DNA of 64,000 nucleotides from Shewanella sp. Isolate13 (GTDB lineage: Bacteria > Pseudomonadota > Gammaproteobacteria > Enterobacterales > Shewanellaceae), in the NCBI RefSeq assembly GCF_022398325.1, contig NZ_JAKEVD010000018.1, forward strand, positions 1 through 64,000, written 5' to 3'. Made by a program: the position numbers and the translations under genes. Below, piece after piece: positions 7,044 to 17,232 of the stretch (the stretch's first letter is position 1; each line of letters starts with the position of its first letter). A model generated the notes under the pieces. The model saw only the letters and a program-made list of their open reading frames with translations, had not been told where the DNA came from and did no database searches.

Positions 7044-10000
7044 CCGCTTCCAGTCAAGGTCCCAATGAGGCCAACACTAACACGACCGCTAAAAGTAGAC
7101 CCTGGTATATGCGCATATGGGCCTGGTTTAAGCTAATAAGCCGCTTCGCCATCTACACACCTTTACTCGTGCTAGTTTGCTTTGCAATCTTGTTCGGTAC
7201 CCAGTTTGGTAGCCATATCGCCATCAAGCTTGCCGACATTTTTGTTCCTGACTTAGAGCTCGATTATAAGTCTGGCCAACTCAACCGCCAGATTGAGTTA
7301 GATTATGCCGCTTGGCAGATGTCGGGGGTAAAAGTTGAAATCACCGATCTGGTCTTGGCTTGGAACCCTGTGTGTTTAATGCAAAAACAGCTGTGTGTAG
7401 AGCAGCTTGCAAGCTCAAAGGTGAATGTTGAAATCGATACCGCACTTATCGGGGAAGAGGTCGCCTCTATTGGCGGCCAAGCATCAGGGACTGACCTTGA
7501 CTCAAATTTAACCTCGGCGACGGATGATACCTCTGCTGACGAAGAGGAAAATCAAGAGATCACCCTTCCCTTTGGGATCACCCTCGTCAGTGGCGCGCTC
7601 AAAAATGTCACTGTTCGAGTCAACGATATGGACTTTAATGCCAATCAACTGGATTTAAGTGCTGAATGGCTGGCAACCGGGATCCGCGCAAGCTCTATCT
7701 ATTCTGAAGGTCTATTGGTATCCATCCCCTTCTCCGAGTCCGCTGATGATAGCAATAACCCCGCAGTCGAGCCGAGCAAGAAAAAAGTCGCAGCCAGCAA
7801 TACGCAGGTCAAAGAAGAACAACAAAGCAAGAAACAAGAGCCGAAAGAGAGTGAGTGGGTTATGGCCAACCTGCCCCAAGTCTTTATGCCTATTCCAGTC
7901 TTTGTAGACGCCTTGGATATCGAAAACGGTGACTTGATCCTCGGCCCCAGAAAAGATCATTTCTCCAAACTCCATTTAGCGGGCAGCTACCAGCAATTTC
8001 TAATCAATATCGATGACTTTAACGCTAGCCATAGCTACGGCGACATTGAGCTGAGCGGACAGATCTCACTGATAAACGATTATCCGATGGATATTCAGTC
8101 CTCGATAAACCTCACCCATATAAAGGAGGTCCCAGGCCTCGAAAACCAACAGCTAGTGGTGACTGTTAAGCATGGCTTTAAGGGGCTTAACAGCCATATT
8201 ATAGGTAGCGGTCAGTTTAACTTCGATATTGAATCGACAGTCGAGCTCGCTAAGCCACAGATCCCATACCAGCTGACATTAAAGGCTGAGCAACTACAAT
8301 GGCCACTAAAGAAGGCTAAATTTAGCGCAAGCAATGTAAGCCTTAGTAGCCAAGGCAACCTAGACGCGCAGCAGGTTGAGCTAAAAACTCAGTTCTGGTC
8401 ACAATATCAACCAACACTCGATATCGACACGGTATTTAGTCACGCCAATAATCAGTTAGTATTTGATAAGCTCTACGGCAATAATCCAGATTTGGGCGAT
8501 ATCGCTGTTCAAGGCTCATTTGAATATGGAGAGGTGTTAGCATGGCAGGCCAAAGTCGCAGCGCAGCAGTTCGATATCGGTCAATTAGACCTAGGCTTAT
8601 CTGAGCCTTTACCAAATAGTGAAATCACTGGACCTTTTAATAGCGCAGGCCGATTCAATCTCGCCGATAATTCGTGGGCAATCGACGTTGAAGATGCAAA
8701 TCTTAGCGGCCACATCATGCATTACCCGCTACAGATCGATGGTGCAGTGTCCATCGACAGTAAATGGCACTTAAGCTCACAAGGCTTAAACGTCAGTGCA
8801 TTACAGAGTCGATTGTTTGTTCAGGGTGAGGTTGACAAACAGTGGTCACTTAGCGGCGAATTAACCGTGCCAGACTTAAGCTTATGGCAGGCAGACGCCC
8901 AAGGAAATATTAAGGCCGATATCGATGTTTCAGGAGCGAGTGACCATCCCAATATTGGCGTGTCATTAAAGGCGAGCGATTTACAGATTTTTGAAGTGGA
9001 ACTCGCCGACCTTGGTTTAACGGGTCAATATAAACCACTCGATAATCAAAGCTTTATTGCATCGTTCAATCTGCATGATTTTAAGTATCAGGATCTTGAA
9101 CTTTCCAATATCTCCCTTAACGCACAGGGTGACTTAACTAAACAGTCGCTCATAATGACAACACTGGGAGACTTGGTCTTAAACACCGATTTAACGAGTG
9201 AGTATCACGAAGAAAAGCAGCAGATTATTGCTCAAGTCAAACGGCTATCATTAGCCTCTAAATTAGGTGATATCAATCTAGAGTCTCCCTTTAATGCCGA
9301 ATATCACTTCGATTCACTGACGGGAAATGTTGCGCCATTCTGTTTATCCCATGTTGGCGGTAAATTATGCGCCAAAGAGCCGATACAATTAGGCTTAGAT
9401 GGCCATGCCGCCCTCGAGTTTGTGGGCGATCTTGGCGTCCTTGCTGAGCCTTGGCTGCCGGAAAGCCTCGACTGGACGGGACCAGCAACACTCAGCTCCA
9501 AGCTACAATGGTTTGAAAATGCCAAGCCTATTGGCAGCGTTGAACTTGAGCTTCAACCAGGTAATATCGACTTCCAAGCAACCAATAATAGCGAAGTTGC
9601 CATCGGCTATAAATCCGTACAGTTACGCAGCCGCTTAGATGAAAAGCAGCTGATGACCTCACTGTCATTAGAGTCTTATGATATTGCAAGTATGGAAGCC
9701 AATCTGGGAATTAACGTCACTCCAGATAGAAATATGCACGGCCAGCTCTCATTAGACCAAATTAACTTACAAGCCCTAGCTGAGTTGCTACCTGAGCTTG
9801 AGGTCTTAGAAGGTAAGATCTCCAGTGAGTTACAAATAGGCGGTAGCCTAAGTGAGCCACAAGTTTCTGGCGAGATCTCACTCAATGACGGCTCAATTAT
9901 GGCAACAGCCAACCCAACGTTGTTGGAAGATGTCGATCTCGACTTTATCTTTTCCGGCAAGAAAGCCAAAATCGATGGCGAGCTAAAAATGGGAAAAGGC

Positions 10001-11014
10001 CAAGCCTATGTCGATGGCGAGTTAGATTGGGCCCAACAACAGCTCAATGGTGCCTTTGCCATAAAGGGGAAAGATCTAGCAGTGATCCAACCACCACTGG
10101 CTATATTAAACGTCGGAACCGATCTACAAGTTAAGTTCACCAACGAGTCTTTCGATATCCAAGGTGATATCAACGTCCCATCAGGACGCATTACCATAGT
10201 GCAGCTACCGGAAGGCGGCGTAGCTGTTTCTAAAGATGTCGTATTTGAAGATAGTCTAGCGACCACAGAGCAGCAGGTTTCGCCGCTTGCGGTGTCAGCC
10301 CAAGTTAACCTCAATGTCGGCGACCGGCTACGTGTCGATGGTATGGGGCTTAAGGGGAGGCTAAAAGGTAAGCTGGAGCTTAAACAAAGCCCATTTAGGC
10401 CACCGCTACTCTTTGGTGAGATAAAAGTCATCGATGGTAATTACAAGTTTATGGGGCAAACCTTAGATATACGCGCGGGAGAAATGCAGTTTATCGGCCC
10501 TATCGATGTCCCGAACCTTAATATTGAAGCCGTTCGTGAGATCAAAGATGAAGATGTTATCGCTGGTGTACGTATAACCGGTACGCCGATGAAGCCGGTC
10601 GTCAACCTCTTCTCATCACCCGCAAAAGAGCAAGCTGAGATCTTAAATTATATCGTACGTGGTACTGGCCTCAATAACACCAGCGTCGATCAAAACAGTG
10701 GCTTAATGATGGGGGCGGCTCTGTCGTTAAGCAACCAGATTGGTGGCGGCGCCATCGGCAATATTGGTAATACCGCCGCTGGCATCATCGAGAAAATCGG
10801 CTTTTCAAATGTACAACTCGATGCAAACGATGATGGCCGCTTTGCCATCAGTGGCTTTATCGGTGACAAACTCATGGTCAAATATGGCGTGGGTGTCTTT
10901 AACCCTGGTTATGAGATGACGGTGAGATATTACCTTCTATCTCAGCTATATCTTGAAACCGTCTCAGGCACCATAGAACAATCTCTCGATCTCTACTATC
11001 GCTTCGACTTATAG
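7040..11014 (+). CDS. tamB: TamB, inner-membrane-anchored AsmA-like bridge protein
   Basis: TamB spans the periplasm from an inner-membrane anchor to TamA, and belongs to the family of long beta-taco proteins implicated in lipid transport. The 1324-residue product starts at the ATG overlapping the tamA stop. It has one membrane anchor at about residues 27-50 (IYTPLLVLVCFAILFGTQFG), a very long repetitive beta-rich region with a Lys/Glu/Gln-rich linker near residues 235-275, and the conserved C-terminal DUF490 domain (from about residue 950) with GRITIVQLPEGG and LSNQIGGGAIGNIGN, ending YYRFDL. The size matches the family (about 1250-1350). Two hairpins follow, the second a bidirectional terminator. 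Confidence 0.92.
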   Translation: MTASSQGPNEANTNTTAKSRPWYMRIWAWFKLISRFAIYTPLLVLVCFAILFGTQFGSHIAIKLADIFVPDLELDYKSGQLNRQIELDYAAWQMSGVKVEITDLVLAWNPVCLMQKQLCVEQLASSKVNVEIDTALIGEEVASIGGQASGTDLDSNLTSATDDTSADEEENQEITLPFGITLVSGALKNVTVRVNDMDFNANQLDLSAEWLATGIRASSIYSEGLLVSIPFSESADDSNNPAVEPSKKKVAASNTQVKEEQQSKKQEPKESEWVMANLPQVFMPIPVFVDALDIENGDLILGPRKDHFSKLHLAGSYQQFLINIDDFNASHSYGDIELSGQISLINDYPMDIQSSINLTHIKEVPGLENQQLVVTVKHGFKGLNSHIIGSGQFNFDIESTVELAKPQIPYQLTLKAEQLQWPLKKAKFSASNVSLSSQGNLDAQQVELKTQFWSQYQPTLDIDTVFSHANNQLVFDKLYGNNPDLGDIAVQGSFEYGEVLAWQAKVAAQQFDIGQLDLGLSEPLPNSEITGPFNSAGRFNLADNSWAIDVEDANLSGHIMHYPLQIDGAVSIDSKWHLSSQGLNVSALQSRLFVQGEVDKQWSLSGELTVPDLSLWQADAQGNIKADIDVSGASDHPNIGVSLKASDLQIFEVELADLGLTGQYKPLDNQSFIASFNLHDFKYQDLELSNISLNAQGDLTKQSLIMTTLGDLVLNTDLTSEYHEEKQQIIAQVKRLSLASKLGDINLESPFNAEYHFDSLTGNVAPFCLSHVGGKLCAKEPIQLGLDGHAALEFVGDLGVLAEPWLPESLDWTGPATLSSKLQWFENAKPIGSVELELQPGNIDFQATNNSEVAIGYKSVQLRSRLDEKQLMTSLSLESYDIASMEANLGINVTPDRNMHGQLSLDQINLQALAELLPELEVLEGKISSELQIGGSLSEPQVSGEISLNDGSIMATANPTLLEDVDLDFIFSGKKAKIDGELKMGKGQAYVDGELDWAQQQLNGAFAIKGKDLAVIQPPLAILNVGTDLQVKFTNESFDIQGDINVPSGRITIVQLPEGGVAVSKDVVFEDSLATTEQQVSPLAVSAQVNLNVGDRLRVDGMGLKGRLKGKLELKQSPFRPPLLFGEIKVIDGNYKFMGQTLDIRAGEMQFIGPIDVPNLNIEAVREIKDEDVIAGVRITGTPMKPVVNLFSSPAKEQAEILNYIVRGTGLNNTSVDQNSGLMMGAALSLSNQIGGGAIGNIGNTAAGIIEKIGFSNVQLDANDDGRFAISGFIGDKLMVKYGVGVFNPGYEMTVRYYLLSQLYLETVSGTIEQSLDLYYRFDL

Positions 11015-11062
11015 CTAACAGTCGATGTTAATGCTCCTCTATTAGCTGGTTTAGGAAATAAA

Positions 11063-11130
11063 AACTCCACCTTCTGAAGGTGGTTTAGGGCTCAAAATAA
11101 AAAAAGCCATCTTTACGATGGCTTTTTTTA
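11063..11130. terminator. Hairpins between tamB and fadR, the second a bidirectional terminator
   Basis: CCACCTT (11067-11073) pairs with AAGGTGG (11077-11083), with little T-run after it. AAGCCATC (11104-11111) pairs with GATGGCTT (11117-11124), flanked by a run of As before and Ts after, so it can stop both tamB from the left and fadR from the right. Confidence 0.8.
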
Positions 11131-11146
11131 ACACAGACAGGCTTGT

Positions 11147-11866
11147 TTAGGTATCTGAATGCCCCAAGTCCACAGGCATATCGTCGCGAAGGCTTTGCCA
11201 CATCACGCCACTATTAATGCCATAGGTTCGCATTAATGCTGGGACATCTGAATAATTTTTATCGATTGCGAGCTGCTGTAACTGCTTATAGAAGTCCATT
11301 GCCAATGCGCGCGCTTCGGCACTAGAGAAATAGTAGCGCCCCACTCGGCTATATAGGCCTTTAAATCCATTTAAGATCAAAACATAAAGTGGATTACCCG
11401 AAGAGAAGGCCAAGGTATGTTGTAATTGATAGTCAAATTCAGCATAAGCTTGAGCGGTATCTTCTAGCTCATCGAGATGAGATAGAGCTTCTATCGCTTC
11501 ATCAGGGTTATTACGAATAGCTCCTCTGAAATAAATAGCACTGACACTGCTTCTTGCCGATAACAACTGATCGACCAACTCTGGGAAGCCCTCAGGGTTC
11601 AACTCGGCAATCGTCTCTAAGATATTTAAACCAGAAGTTTCCCAAAAGTTATTCACTCTTGTGGGTTTACCATGTTGAATCGTCAACCAGCCATCACGCG
11701 CGAGACGCTGCAGCACTTCTCGCAATGTCGTGCGGGTAACGCCTATCAGTTCTGAAAGCTCGCGTTCTGCGGGCAGAATAGAGCCTGGAGGAAACTTATT
11801 TTCCCAAATGGATCGTACAATATACTTCTCTGCGAAACTTGCAGGACCTTTGGCATTGATGATCAT
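11147..11866 (-). CDS. fadR: FadR, fatty-acid metabolism transcription regulator (GntR family)
   Basis: FadR represses fatty-acid degradation genes and activates some synthesis genes, and releases DNA when long-chain acyl-CoA binds. The 239-residue protein starts with the winged-helix domain (residues 1-75: [32 protein letters not shown], the GntR recognition helix quoted in pieces) and continues with the helical acyl-CoA-binding domain (about 80-230). Both match the E. coli protein in order and length. It is divergent from nhaB with about 290 bases between, as in E. coli. A likely target, fadD, is 8 kb away. I did not find a convincing FadR operator by eye in the shared intergenic region. 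Confidence 0.92.
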   Translation of the reverse strand: MIINAKGPASFAEKYIVRSIWENKFPPGSILPAERELSELIGVTRTTLREVLQRLARDGWLTIQHGKPTRVNNFWETSGLNILETIAELNPEGFPELVDQLLSARSSVSAIYFRGAIRNNPDEAIEALSHLDELEDTAQAYAEFDYQLQHTLAFSSGNPLYVLILNGFKGLYSRVGRYYFSSAEARALAMDFYKQLQQLAIDKNYSDVPALMRTYGINSGVMWQSLRDDMPVDLGHSDT

Positions 11867-12025
11867 TAACCTACTCTATCCAATTATTAGTGTTGTTCTC
11901 CGACAGATCATACCAGAGCGGCAAAAAATGAAAACCAAAACAGACCGATTCGGCGCTCTCTATTCAAATAAATTGCTAAAAGCGAGTATTTTTTACGCTA
12001 ACAGCGCGTTTTAAGTGATATTTTT

Positions 12026-12053
12026 TTGATATAGATAGCTGTTTCGTCATAAT
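12026..12053 (+). promoter_or_regulatory. Candidate nhaB promoter
   Basis: TTGATA (12026-12031) and CATAAT (12048-12053), each one base from consensus, are 16 bases apart. Transcription would begin near 12060, giving nhaB a leader of about 100 bases that contains the stem-loop at 12097-12129. Confidence 0.5.
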
Positions 12054-12096
12054 GGGCGGCTTAAGTCATCAAAAAAGCTTTTACCTTTTCATCATC

Positions 12097-12129
12097 ACGA
12101 GTAGCATACGGTGCAAATTTGCTACTCGT
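12097..12129 (+). promoter_or_regulatory. Stem-loop in the nhaB 5' leader
   Basis: ACGAGTAGCA (12097-12106) and TGCTACTCGT (12120-12129) form a perfect 10-base-pair stem with a 13-base loop, 30 bases before the nhaB start. No T-run follows, so it is not an ordinary terminator. It may act in RNA stability, translation control or protein binding; nothing in the sequence decides between these. Confidence 0.5.
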
Positions 12130-12159
12130 AACCATAGAAAAACAAATAGAGAGGACTCC

Positions 12160-13746
12160 ATGCCTGTGACAATGAGTCGGGCGTTTCTTGACAACTTCTT
12201 GGGTAATTCACCGAAGTGGTTCAAACTCGCGATCATATCATTTTTGGTGATCAACCCAATCGTATTTTACTTTAATCCGTTTATTGCAGGCTGGCTATTA
12301 GTTGTCGAGTTTATCTTCACCTTAGCTATGGCTCTAAAATGTTATCCACTGCAACCTGGCGGTTTATTAGCGATTGAAGCCGTGGCCATCGGCATGACTT
12401 CGCCAAGTCAGGTGTTACATGAAATTGAGGCTAACTTAGAAGTAGTACTACTGCTGGTCTTTATGGTCGCCGGTATCTACTTTATGAAGCAACTGTTGCT
12501 GTTCGTCTTTACCAAGATGATCACTAAGGTCCGTTCAAAAGTTGCTGTATCACTTCTTTTCTGTATGGCATCAGCATTCTTGTCGGCTTTCTTAGATGCA
12601 CTGACTGTTATCGCGGTTATTATTACGGTTGCGGTCGGTTTCTACTCGATTTACCACAAAGTTGCATCGGGTAAGACCTTTGGTGACACTCATGATCACA
12701 CTTCTGACGGTCATCCTCAGTTATGTGAAGAGGAGCTTGAGTCGTTCCGAGGCTTCTTACGTAACCTACTTATGCATGCTGGTGTAGGTACTGCGTTAGG
12801 TGGTGTTTGCACCATGGTGGGTGAACCACAGAACCTAATTATTGCAGCCCAGGCTAACTGGCAATTCGCAGAGTTCGCGATTCGCATGTCCCCTGTGACG
12901 GTTCCGGTATTTTTTGCGGGTATTACTACTTGTTTCTTAGTAGAGAAGTTTAAAGTCTTCGGCTACGGTCAACAGTTACCAGAAGCGGTTCACAAGATCC
13001 TATCTGACTACGATGCACATGAAGATGCAAACCGAACTAAACACGATAAAGTTAAGCTTCTGATCCAAGCGGTTATCGGCGTATGGTTAATCGCAGGTCT
13101 TGCACTGCACTTAGCCTCTGTTGGTCTAATTGGTCTATCGGTGATTATTCTAGCCACTGCATTTAACGGTATCACTAACGAGCACGCACTAGGTAAAGCC
13201 TTCGAAGAAGCCTTACCGTTTACCGCGCTATTAGCTGTATTCTTTGCCGTTGTAGCCGTAATTATCGATCAGCAGTTATTCGCACCAGTTATTCAGTGGG
13301 CATTGAGCTATGAAGGTAACACTCAGTTAGTAATCTTCTATATCGCAAACGGCCTACTTTCAATGGTGAGTGATAACGTATTCGTAGGTACCGTTTATAT
13401 TAACGAAGTGAAAGCGGCGCTACTTAACGGCCAGATCACCCGCGATCAGTTTGATCTACTTGCCGTTGCCATTAACACAGGTACTAACCTACCTTCTGTT
13501 GCAACACCAAACGGTCAGGCAGCGTTCCTATTCCTACTAACATCGGCAATTGCTCCACTTATTCGTCTTTCATACGGAAGAATGGTGTGGATGGCACTGC
13601 CATACACTATCGTATTGTCTATCGTAGGTATCCTCGCTATCGAGCTAGGTGCCCTAGAACAGATGACTCAGTATTTTTATGATACACAAATGTTGATTCA
13701 TCACTCTGCTCAAGCAGCAACAGATAGTGTAGTATCAGGACATTGA
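12160..13746 (+). CDS. nhaB: NhaB, Na+/H+ antiporter
   Basis: NhaB exports sodium in exchange for protons across the inner membrane and supports salt and pH homeostasis, an expected core function in a marine bacterium. The 528-residue protein starts [20 protein letters not shown], matching the E. coli N-terminus closely, and has about a dozen hydrophobic segments with family signatures such as [12 protein letters not shown] and [14 protein letters not shown]. The start at 12160 follows a clear GAGAGGA; the in-frame upstream ATG at 12052 would add 36 residues absent from the family and cover the leader hairpin. A terminator follows at 13787-13816. Confidence 0.95.
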   Translation: MPVTMSRAFLDNFLGNSPKWFKLAIISFLVINPIVFYFNPFIAGWLLVVEFIFTLAMALKCYPLQPGGLLAIEAVAIGMTSPSQVLHEIEANLEVVLLLVFMVAGIYFMKQLLLFVFTKMITKVRSKVAVSLLFCMASAFLSAFLDALTVIAVIITVAVGFYSIYHKVASGKTFGDTHDHTSDGHPQLCEEELESFRGFLRNLLMHAGVGTALGGVCTMVGEPQNLIIAAQANWQFAEFAIRMSPVTVPVFFAGITTCFLVEKFKVFGYGQQLPEAVHKILSDYDAHEDANRTKHDKVKLLIQAVIGVWLIAGLALHLASVGLIGLSVIILATAFNGITNEHALGKAFEEALPFTALLAVFFAVVAVIIDQQLFAPVIQWALSYEGNTQLVIFYIANGLLSMVSDNVFVGTVYINEVKAALLNGQITRDQFDLLAVAINTGTNLPSVATPNGQAAFLFLLTSAIAPLIRLSYGRMVWMALPYTIVLSIVGILAIELGALEQMTQYFYDTQMLIHHSAQAATDSVVSGH

Positions 13747-13786
13747 TAAGCATTTTCTGAACTATTGAACAAATAGTTAGTCATAT

Positions 13787-13816
13787 AAAACGCCCTATTC
13801 AATAGGGCGTTTTTTT
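13787..13816 (+). terminator. Terminator of nhaB
   Basis: CGCCCTATT (13791-13799) and AATAGGGCG (13801-13809) with seven Ts form a strong rho-independent terminator. Its 19-base core is the exact reverse complement of the core of the terminator after dsbB at 14409-14427. Confidence 0.85.
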
Positions 13817-13838
13817 ATCTGCAATGGAGACCCTGTCG

Positions 13839-14348
13839 TTGAATGCACTAATTCGTTTTTCCCACTCAAAAGCCGCTTGGCTAATCCTGATGATGTCTGC
13901 AATAGCCCTAGAACTGGCTGCACTATTTTTCCAACATGTCATGAAGCTTGATCCTTGCGTTATGTGTATCTATCAACGCGTAGCGGTTTTTGGTTTACTC
14001 TTTGCCGGGATCATTGGTGTTGTAGGTTACCGCTCTCGTATTGCTCGCGCTATTGGCGTTGTTGTTTGGGGTGTGAGTGCTATTTGGGGGTTAAAGCTCG
14101 CATTGGAGCTTGTCGATATGCAGATGAACCCGTCTCCGTTTGCAACCTGCTCATATCTTCCTGAGTTCCCAAGTTGGCTCCAACTCCATGAATGGTTGCC
14201 CTCTCTATTTATGCCTACAGGCATGTGTACAGATATTCCTTGGGAGTTTATGGGGGTGACTATGGGGCAATGGATGATTGTCGCCTTTAGCGGCTATCTG
14301 CTGGCACTAGCTATCTTCTTTATTCCAGCGTTGAAGAAGTCTGTTTAA
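13839..14348 (+). CDS. dsbB: DsbB, disulfide-bond oxidoreductase of the inner membrane
   Basis: DsbB reoxidises periplasmic DsbA and passes electrons to quinone. It has four membrane helices. The first active pair is CVMC in [14 protein letters not shown], and the second pair is the Cys of [10 protein letters not shown] and the Cys of [10 protein letters not shown], in the two periplasmic loops as expected. I prefer the TTG at 13839 ([14 protein letters not shown]) because it lies 10 bases after GGAG and matches family N-termini. The ATG at 13824 sits only 8 bases after the nhaB terminator T-run and has no ribosome site. The gene is flanked by mirrored terminators. Confidence 0.9.
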   Translation: MNALIRFSHSKAAWLILMMSAIALELAALFFQHVMKLDPCVMCIYQRVAVFGLLFAGIIGVVGYRSRIARAIGVVVWGVSAIWGLKLALELVDMQMNPSPFATCSYLPEFPSWLQLHEWLPSLFMPTGMCTDIPWEFMGVTMGQWMIVAFSGYLLALAIFFIPALKKSV

Positions 14349-14403
14349 CCACTGGCGTAGATATTTGCCATAGAGACATTTGTCATCGATAAAAGATTGA
14401 TAC

Positions 14404-14434
14404 AAAAACGCCCTATTGAATAGGGCGTTTTTTT
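14404..14434. terminator. Bidirectional terminator between dsbB and ycgN
   Basis: CGCCCTATT (14409-14417) and AATAGGGCG (14419-14427), with As before and Ts after, serve the convergent dsbB and ycgN transcripts. The core is the mirror copy of the nhaB terminator. Confidence 0.8.
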
Positions 14435-14448
14435 ACTTCGGATCTTGA

Positions 14449-14889
14449 CTATTCAACGTCTTTCATTGGCCAAAGAACAATGTGATCTTCGATATCTCGG
14501 ATCTTAGTTTCGCAGGTCACCTTACCCGCAACCGACATGCCAGCCAAGATCATCGCCTCTTTTGATCCCGTTCTCAGCGGATGCCAGCTCGGCAACTCTC
14601 TCCCCATAAATAAGCGTCGATAAGCGCAGCTATCGGGTAACCAAGTCAATGATTCAATATTATCTACGGTAACCTTAGTGCAGCTCGGAACAAACTTAAA
14701 ACGCTGCTCATAGCTTTTACAGTGGCCTGCTTTATTATCGAGTAACTGACAAGCGGCATTTGTGTAATAAAGATCTTCGGTTTCATCGTCGATTAATTTA
14801 TTCAAACAACACTTACCACAACCATCACATAATGACTCCCACTCTTGGGTGCTCATCTGTGCTAAGGTTTTTTCATTCCAAAACGCCAT
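14449..14889 (-). CDS. ycgN: YcgN-family CxxCxxCC cysteine-cluster protein
   Basis: This 146-residue protein belongs to the UPF0260/YcgN family, conserved in gammaproteobacteria and of unknown function. The cysteine cluster [12 protein letters not shown] near residues 18-29 and later conserved cysteines ([28 protein letters not shown]) suggest metal or Fe-S binding. The conserved [15 protein letters not shown] is present. The start at MAFWNEKTL is chosen over a Met four codons upstream because the family begins there; neither has a strong ribosome site. In E. coli the gene also lies near minCDE and ycgL, as here. Confidence 0.85.
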   Translation of the reverse strand: MAFWNEKTLAQMSTQEWESLCDGCGKCCLNKLIDDETEDLYYTNAACQLLDNKAGHCKSYEQRFKFVPSCTKVTVDNIESLTWLPDSCAYRRLFMGRELPSWHPLRTGSKEAMILAGMSVAGKVTCETKIRDIEDHIVLWPMKDVE

Positions 14890-15040
14890 GCTTAAAATCA
14901 TCTACTCATATAAACCGATTAGCCGCGCATTATACAACGCACACGCCACTCGGTGCACTAGTGGCAAGACGGTCGATATGAATCGAATTAAAATTTGTGA
15001 CCTTGATGGTCAAAATTAAATCAACAGCGACTTATCTATA

Positions 15041-15070
15041 CAAAAATAGCGGCCAAGGCCGCTATTTATT
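15041..15070 (-). terminator. Terminator after the MltB-like gene
   Basis: AAATAGCGGCC (15044-15054) and GGCCGCTATTT (15057-15067) form an 11-base-pair stem with a very short loop, lying just past the stop of the transglycosylase gene on the minus strand, with a short T-run. Confidence 0.75.
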
Positions 15071-15096
15071 TGTACTCACTCATCGCAGGTGAAAAA

Positions 15097-16092
15097 TTAG
15101 ATGATCGGAGGATATTTAATTCTTTCTGAAAGATAAGTTACTGAAATGGCAAAATAGTCCGACGCGTTCCACTGCAGTAGTCCCCGGTAATTATCATAAA
15201 CTAGGTATTTACGACCATTTATGCCATCGGGCATCACCATGGAGATCTGCATATCTTCCCGTTTAGGTAAGTCACTGCCATCGAAACGCCTCACTCCCAG
15301 CGCTTGCCACTCATTGAACGTTTTCTTGACGCTTAGGCTGGCAACTGACGGCACAAACTGCTTAGGAACCCAGACTTGCCGGCCCCAAGTTTCTGACTCT
15401 TTCCAGCCAGTCTGCTGTAGATAATAAGCCACAGACGCTAAAGCATCACTGCTATTACCCCATATGTCCTTCTTACCATCTCCATCGCCGTCTTGGGCAT
15501 AGGAGAGGTAAACACTAGGTAAAAAGAACGCCTTGCCCATAGAGCCAGTCGCGTTACTTTTCAGATCAGCAAAACTGAAACCACCTTGGTCAATAATCTT
15601 TAACGCCGCAAAAAACTCCGAACGAAAATATGTTTCACGTTGGCCTTCATAGGCAAGAGATGCGGTGACGGATAACACTGGGTAGTTTGCAGGGGACTGA
15701 CCCAGATTAGACTCTATGCCTAATAACGCCACGATAAAACGTGGCTGCACTCCATAGCGTTTACCAATTTTCTCGAGTTCAGCGTAATGCTGTTTATAAA
15801 ATGCTCGAGCCAAATCGACCTTAGATTGAGGCACTACCTGCGGTAGGTAGGTTTCGAGGGTAACGGGTGTTTCGGCCTGGTTATTTTTGGTGGCCTTGGC
15901 CTTTTTAAACATCTTAATTTTAGGGAAAACCGCATCTATGGTTTGCTGACTGAAACCTTTATCTGCAGCTTCTTGCTTTAACACCGCAACATAATCAGAA
16001 AAACTGCCCTGAGTTTCACTTTGTGCCATAGTTGTGACGGGCAATAAACTCAAACAACAGGTTAAAGCCAGAATCTGTTTCCCTAAAACCAT
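15097..16092 (-). CDS. MltB-family lytic murein transglycosylase
   Basis: Cleaves the glycan strands of peptidoglycan, producing anhydro-muramyl ends. The 331-residue protein has a signal peptide (to about residue 23, ending TTMAQ) and an SLT-type catalytic domain. The active glutamate is in ALLGIESNLGQ around residue 127, and the family motif KSNATGSMGKAFFLPSVY follows. A stretch DGDGDGKKDIWGNSSDALAS near residues 208-227 is the Asp-rich loop common in these enzymes. There is no lipobox cysteine at the cleavage site, so it is probably soluble in the periplasm rather than a lipoprotein like E. coli MltB. Confidence 0.88.
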   Translation of the reverse strand: MVLGKQILALTCCLSLLPVTTMAQSETQGSFSDYVAVLKQEAADKGFSQQTIDAVFPKIKMFKKAKATKNNQAETPVTLETYLPQVVPQSKVDLARAFYKQHYAELEKIGKRYGVQPRFIVALLGIESNLGQSPANYPVLSVTASLAYEGQRETYFRSEFFAALKIIDQGGFSFADLKSNATGSMGKAFFLPSVYLSYAQDGDGDGKKDIWGNSSDALASVAYYLQQTGWKESETWGRQVWVPKQFVPSVASLSVKKTFNEWQALGVRRFDGSDLPKREDMQISMVMPDGINGRKYLVYDNYRGLLQWNASDYFAISVTYLSERIKYPPII

Positions 16093-16134
16093 AAATCCCC
16101 TTTATGAGAGCTTTTAATAGACTTAATCGCAGAC

Positions 16135-16416
16135 TTACTCAGGATTAAAACCTATCTCTTTCTTATGTTGTTCTAATAAATTAACCACAGGCGGTGGCAA
16201 CTGTAAATAGAATCCTTTTTCTTTCAGTTCAGATCTCACTTTTTTAATATCGGCAAAGCCCAAGTGTTCTCTTTTATCTATCGGCAACATCATCACTAAT
16301 TGTGGCTCGCCAAACATCGCCATTAATGCTTCTGGAACACGCTCAAAATCGTTGCGTTTTTCAACGAAAAGGTAACTTTCAGCCTTTCGTAGGCTTTTAT
16401 ATACTGCACAGATCAT
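16135..16416 (-). CDS. ycgL: YcgL-domain protein (UPF0745)
   Basis: This 93-residue member of the YcgL family has unknown function and is conserved beside minCDE in many gammaproteobacteria. The family body is clear: MICAVYKSLRKAESYLFVEK at the start, then LVMMLPIDKREHLGFADIKK, and LQLPPPVVNLLEQHKKE at the end. The start at 16416 fits the family; the frame extends nine codons further upstream. It is divergent from minC with about 120 bases between. Confidence 0.88.
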   Translation of the reverse strand: MICAVYKSLRKAESYLFVEKRNDFERVPEALMAMFGEPQLVMMLPIDKREHLGFADIKKVRSELKEKGFYLQLPPPVVNLLEQHKKEIGFNPE

Positions 16417-16536
16417 ATACGACTCAATTTCCAAACTATTCAACTTGCCAGCTAAGGGAGCACACTATACCATGGTCCGTTAGGAATATAATGGATATCG
16501 GCCCTGCGCTGACTTTTTCTAGAGAGCAATACAGGA

Positions 16537-17202
16537 ATGCAAACACCTAGCCTCGAATTAAAAGGCTCTTCTTTTACTCTTTCTGTACTGCATATCAACA
16601 GTGATGATATGGCAGTTATCGCGGCGGAGTTAGATGCTAAGCTCGCTATTGCACCGCAATTTTTTCTAGGTGCACCTTTAGTGGTCAACCTGAGCGCCAT
16701 TCAAACGAGTAATTTTGACATACTTGGATTAAAAGAGATATTAACCAGTCGTCAATTGATCATCGTTGGGATCACAAGTGCGTCAACTGAACTCACTAAA
16801 CAAGCTAAAGCGATTGGTCTGGCCACGGTTAAATCGGGGAAAGAATCCAATTCACAACCTCAACTGCCTAAGACCACCAAAATCGTTAAACAAAACGTCC
16901 GCTCAGGACAACAGATCTATGCAAAAAATGCCGATCTGATTATTGTTGGCGCGGTTGGAAATGGTGCAGAAGTGATCGCTGATGGCAGTATCCATATATA
17001 CGGAACTTTACGTGGTAAAGCCATGGCTGGCGCGTCGGGCGACAGACATGCCGTTATCATGGCAAAAAAACTTGAAGCAGAACTGGTATCGATTGCAGGT
17101 CAATACTGGTTAACTGAGAACCTTCAGCAAAACGGAGCCGCACCAAGCGGTTGCATTCGTCTAGAGGGCGAGTCGCTTACGGTTGAATCATTGCCTCTAT
17201 AA
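16537..17202 (+). CDS. minC: MinC, septum-site inhibitor
   Basis: MinC blocks FtsZ assembly away from mid-cell when brought to the membrane by MinD. The 221-residue protein has the N-terminal FtsZ-binding domain (residues 1-105), a linker, and the right-handed beta-helix dimerisation domain (about 115-221) with [19 protein letters not shown] and the glycine-rich [20 protein letters not shown]. It is first in the minCDE unit, with 30 bases to minD. Confidence 0.95.
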   Translation: MQTPSLELKGSSFTLSVLHINSDDMAVIAAELDAKLAIAPQFFLGAPLVVNLSAIQTSNFDILGLKEILTSRQLIIVGITSASTELTKQAKAIGLATVKSGKESNSQPQLPKTTKIVKQNVRSGQQIYAKNADLIIVGAVGNGAEVIADGSIHIYGTLRGKAMAGASGDRHAVIMAKKLEAELVSIAGQYWLTENLQQNGAAPSGCIRLEGESLTVESLPL

Positions 17203-17232
17203 AGAGCGCAAATATAGAAAGGATTATAATAA

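Noticed and set aside
9291..10881. Several minus-strand frames inside tamB
   Set aside because: They are antisense shadows with Ser/Pro/Arg-rich composition and no ribosome sites.
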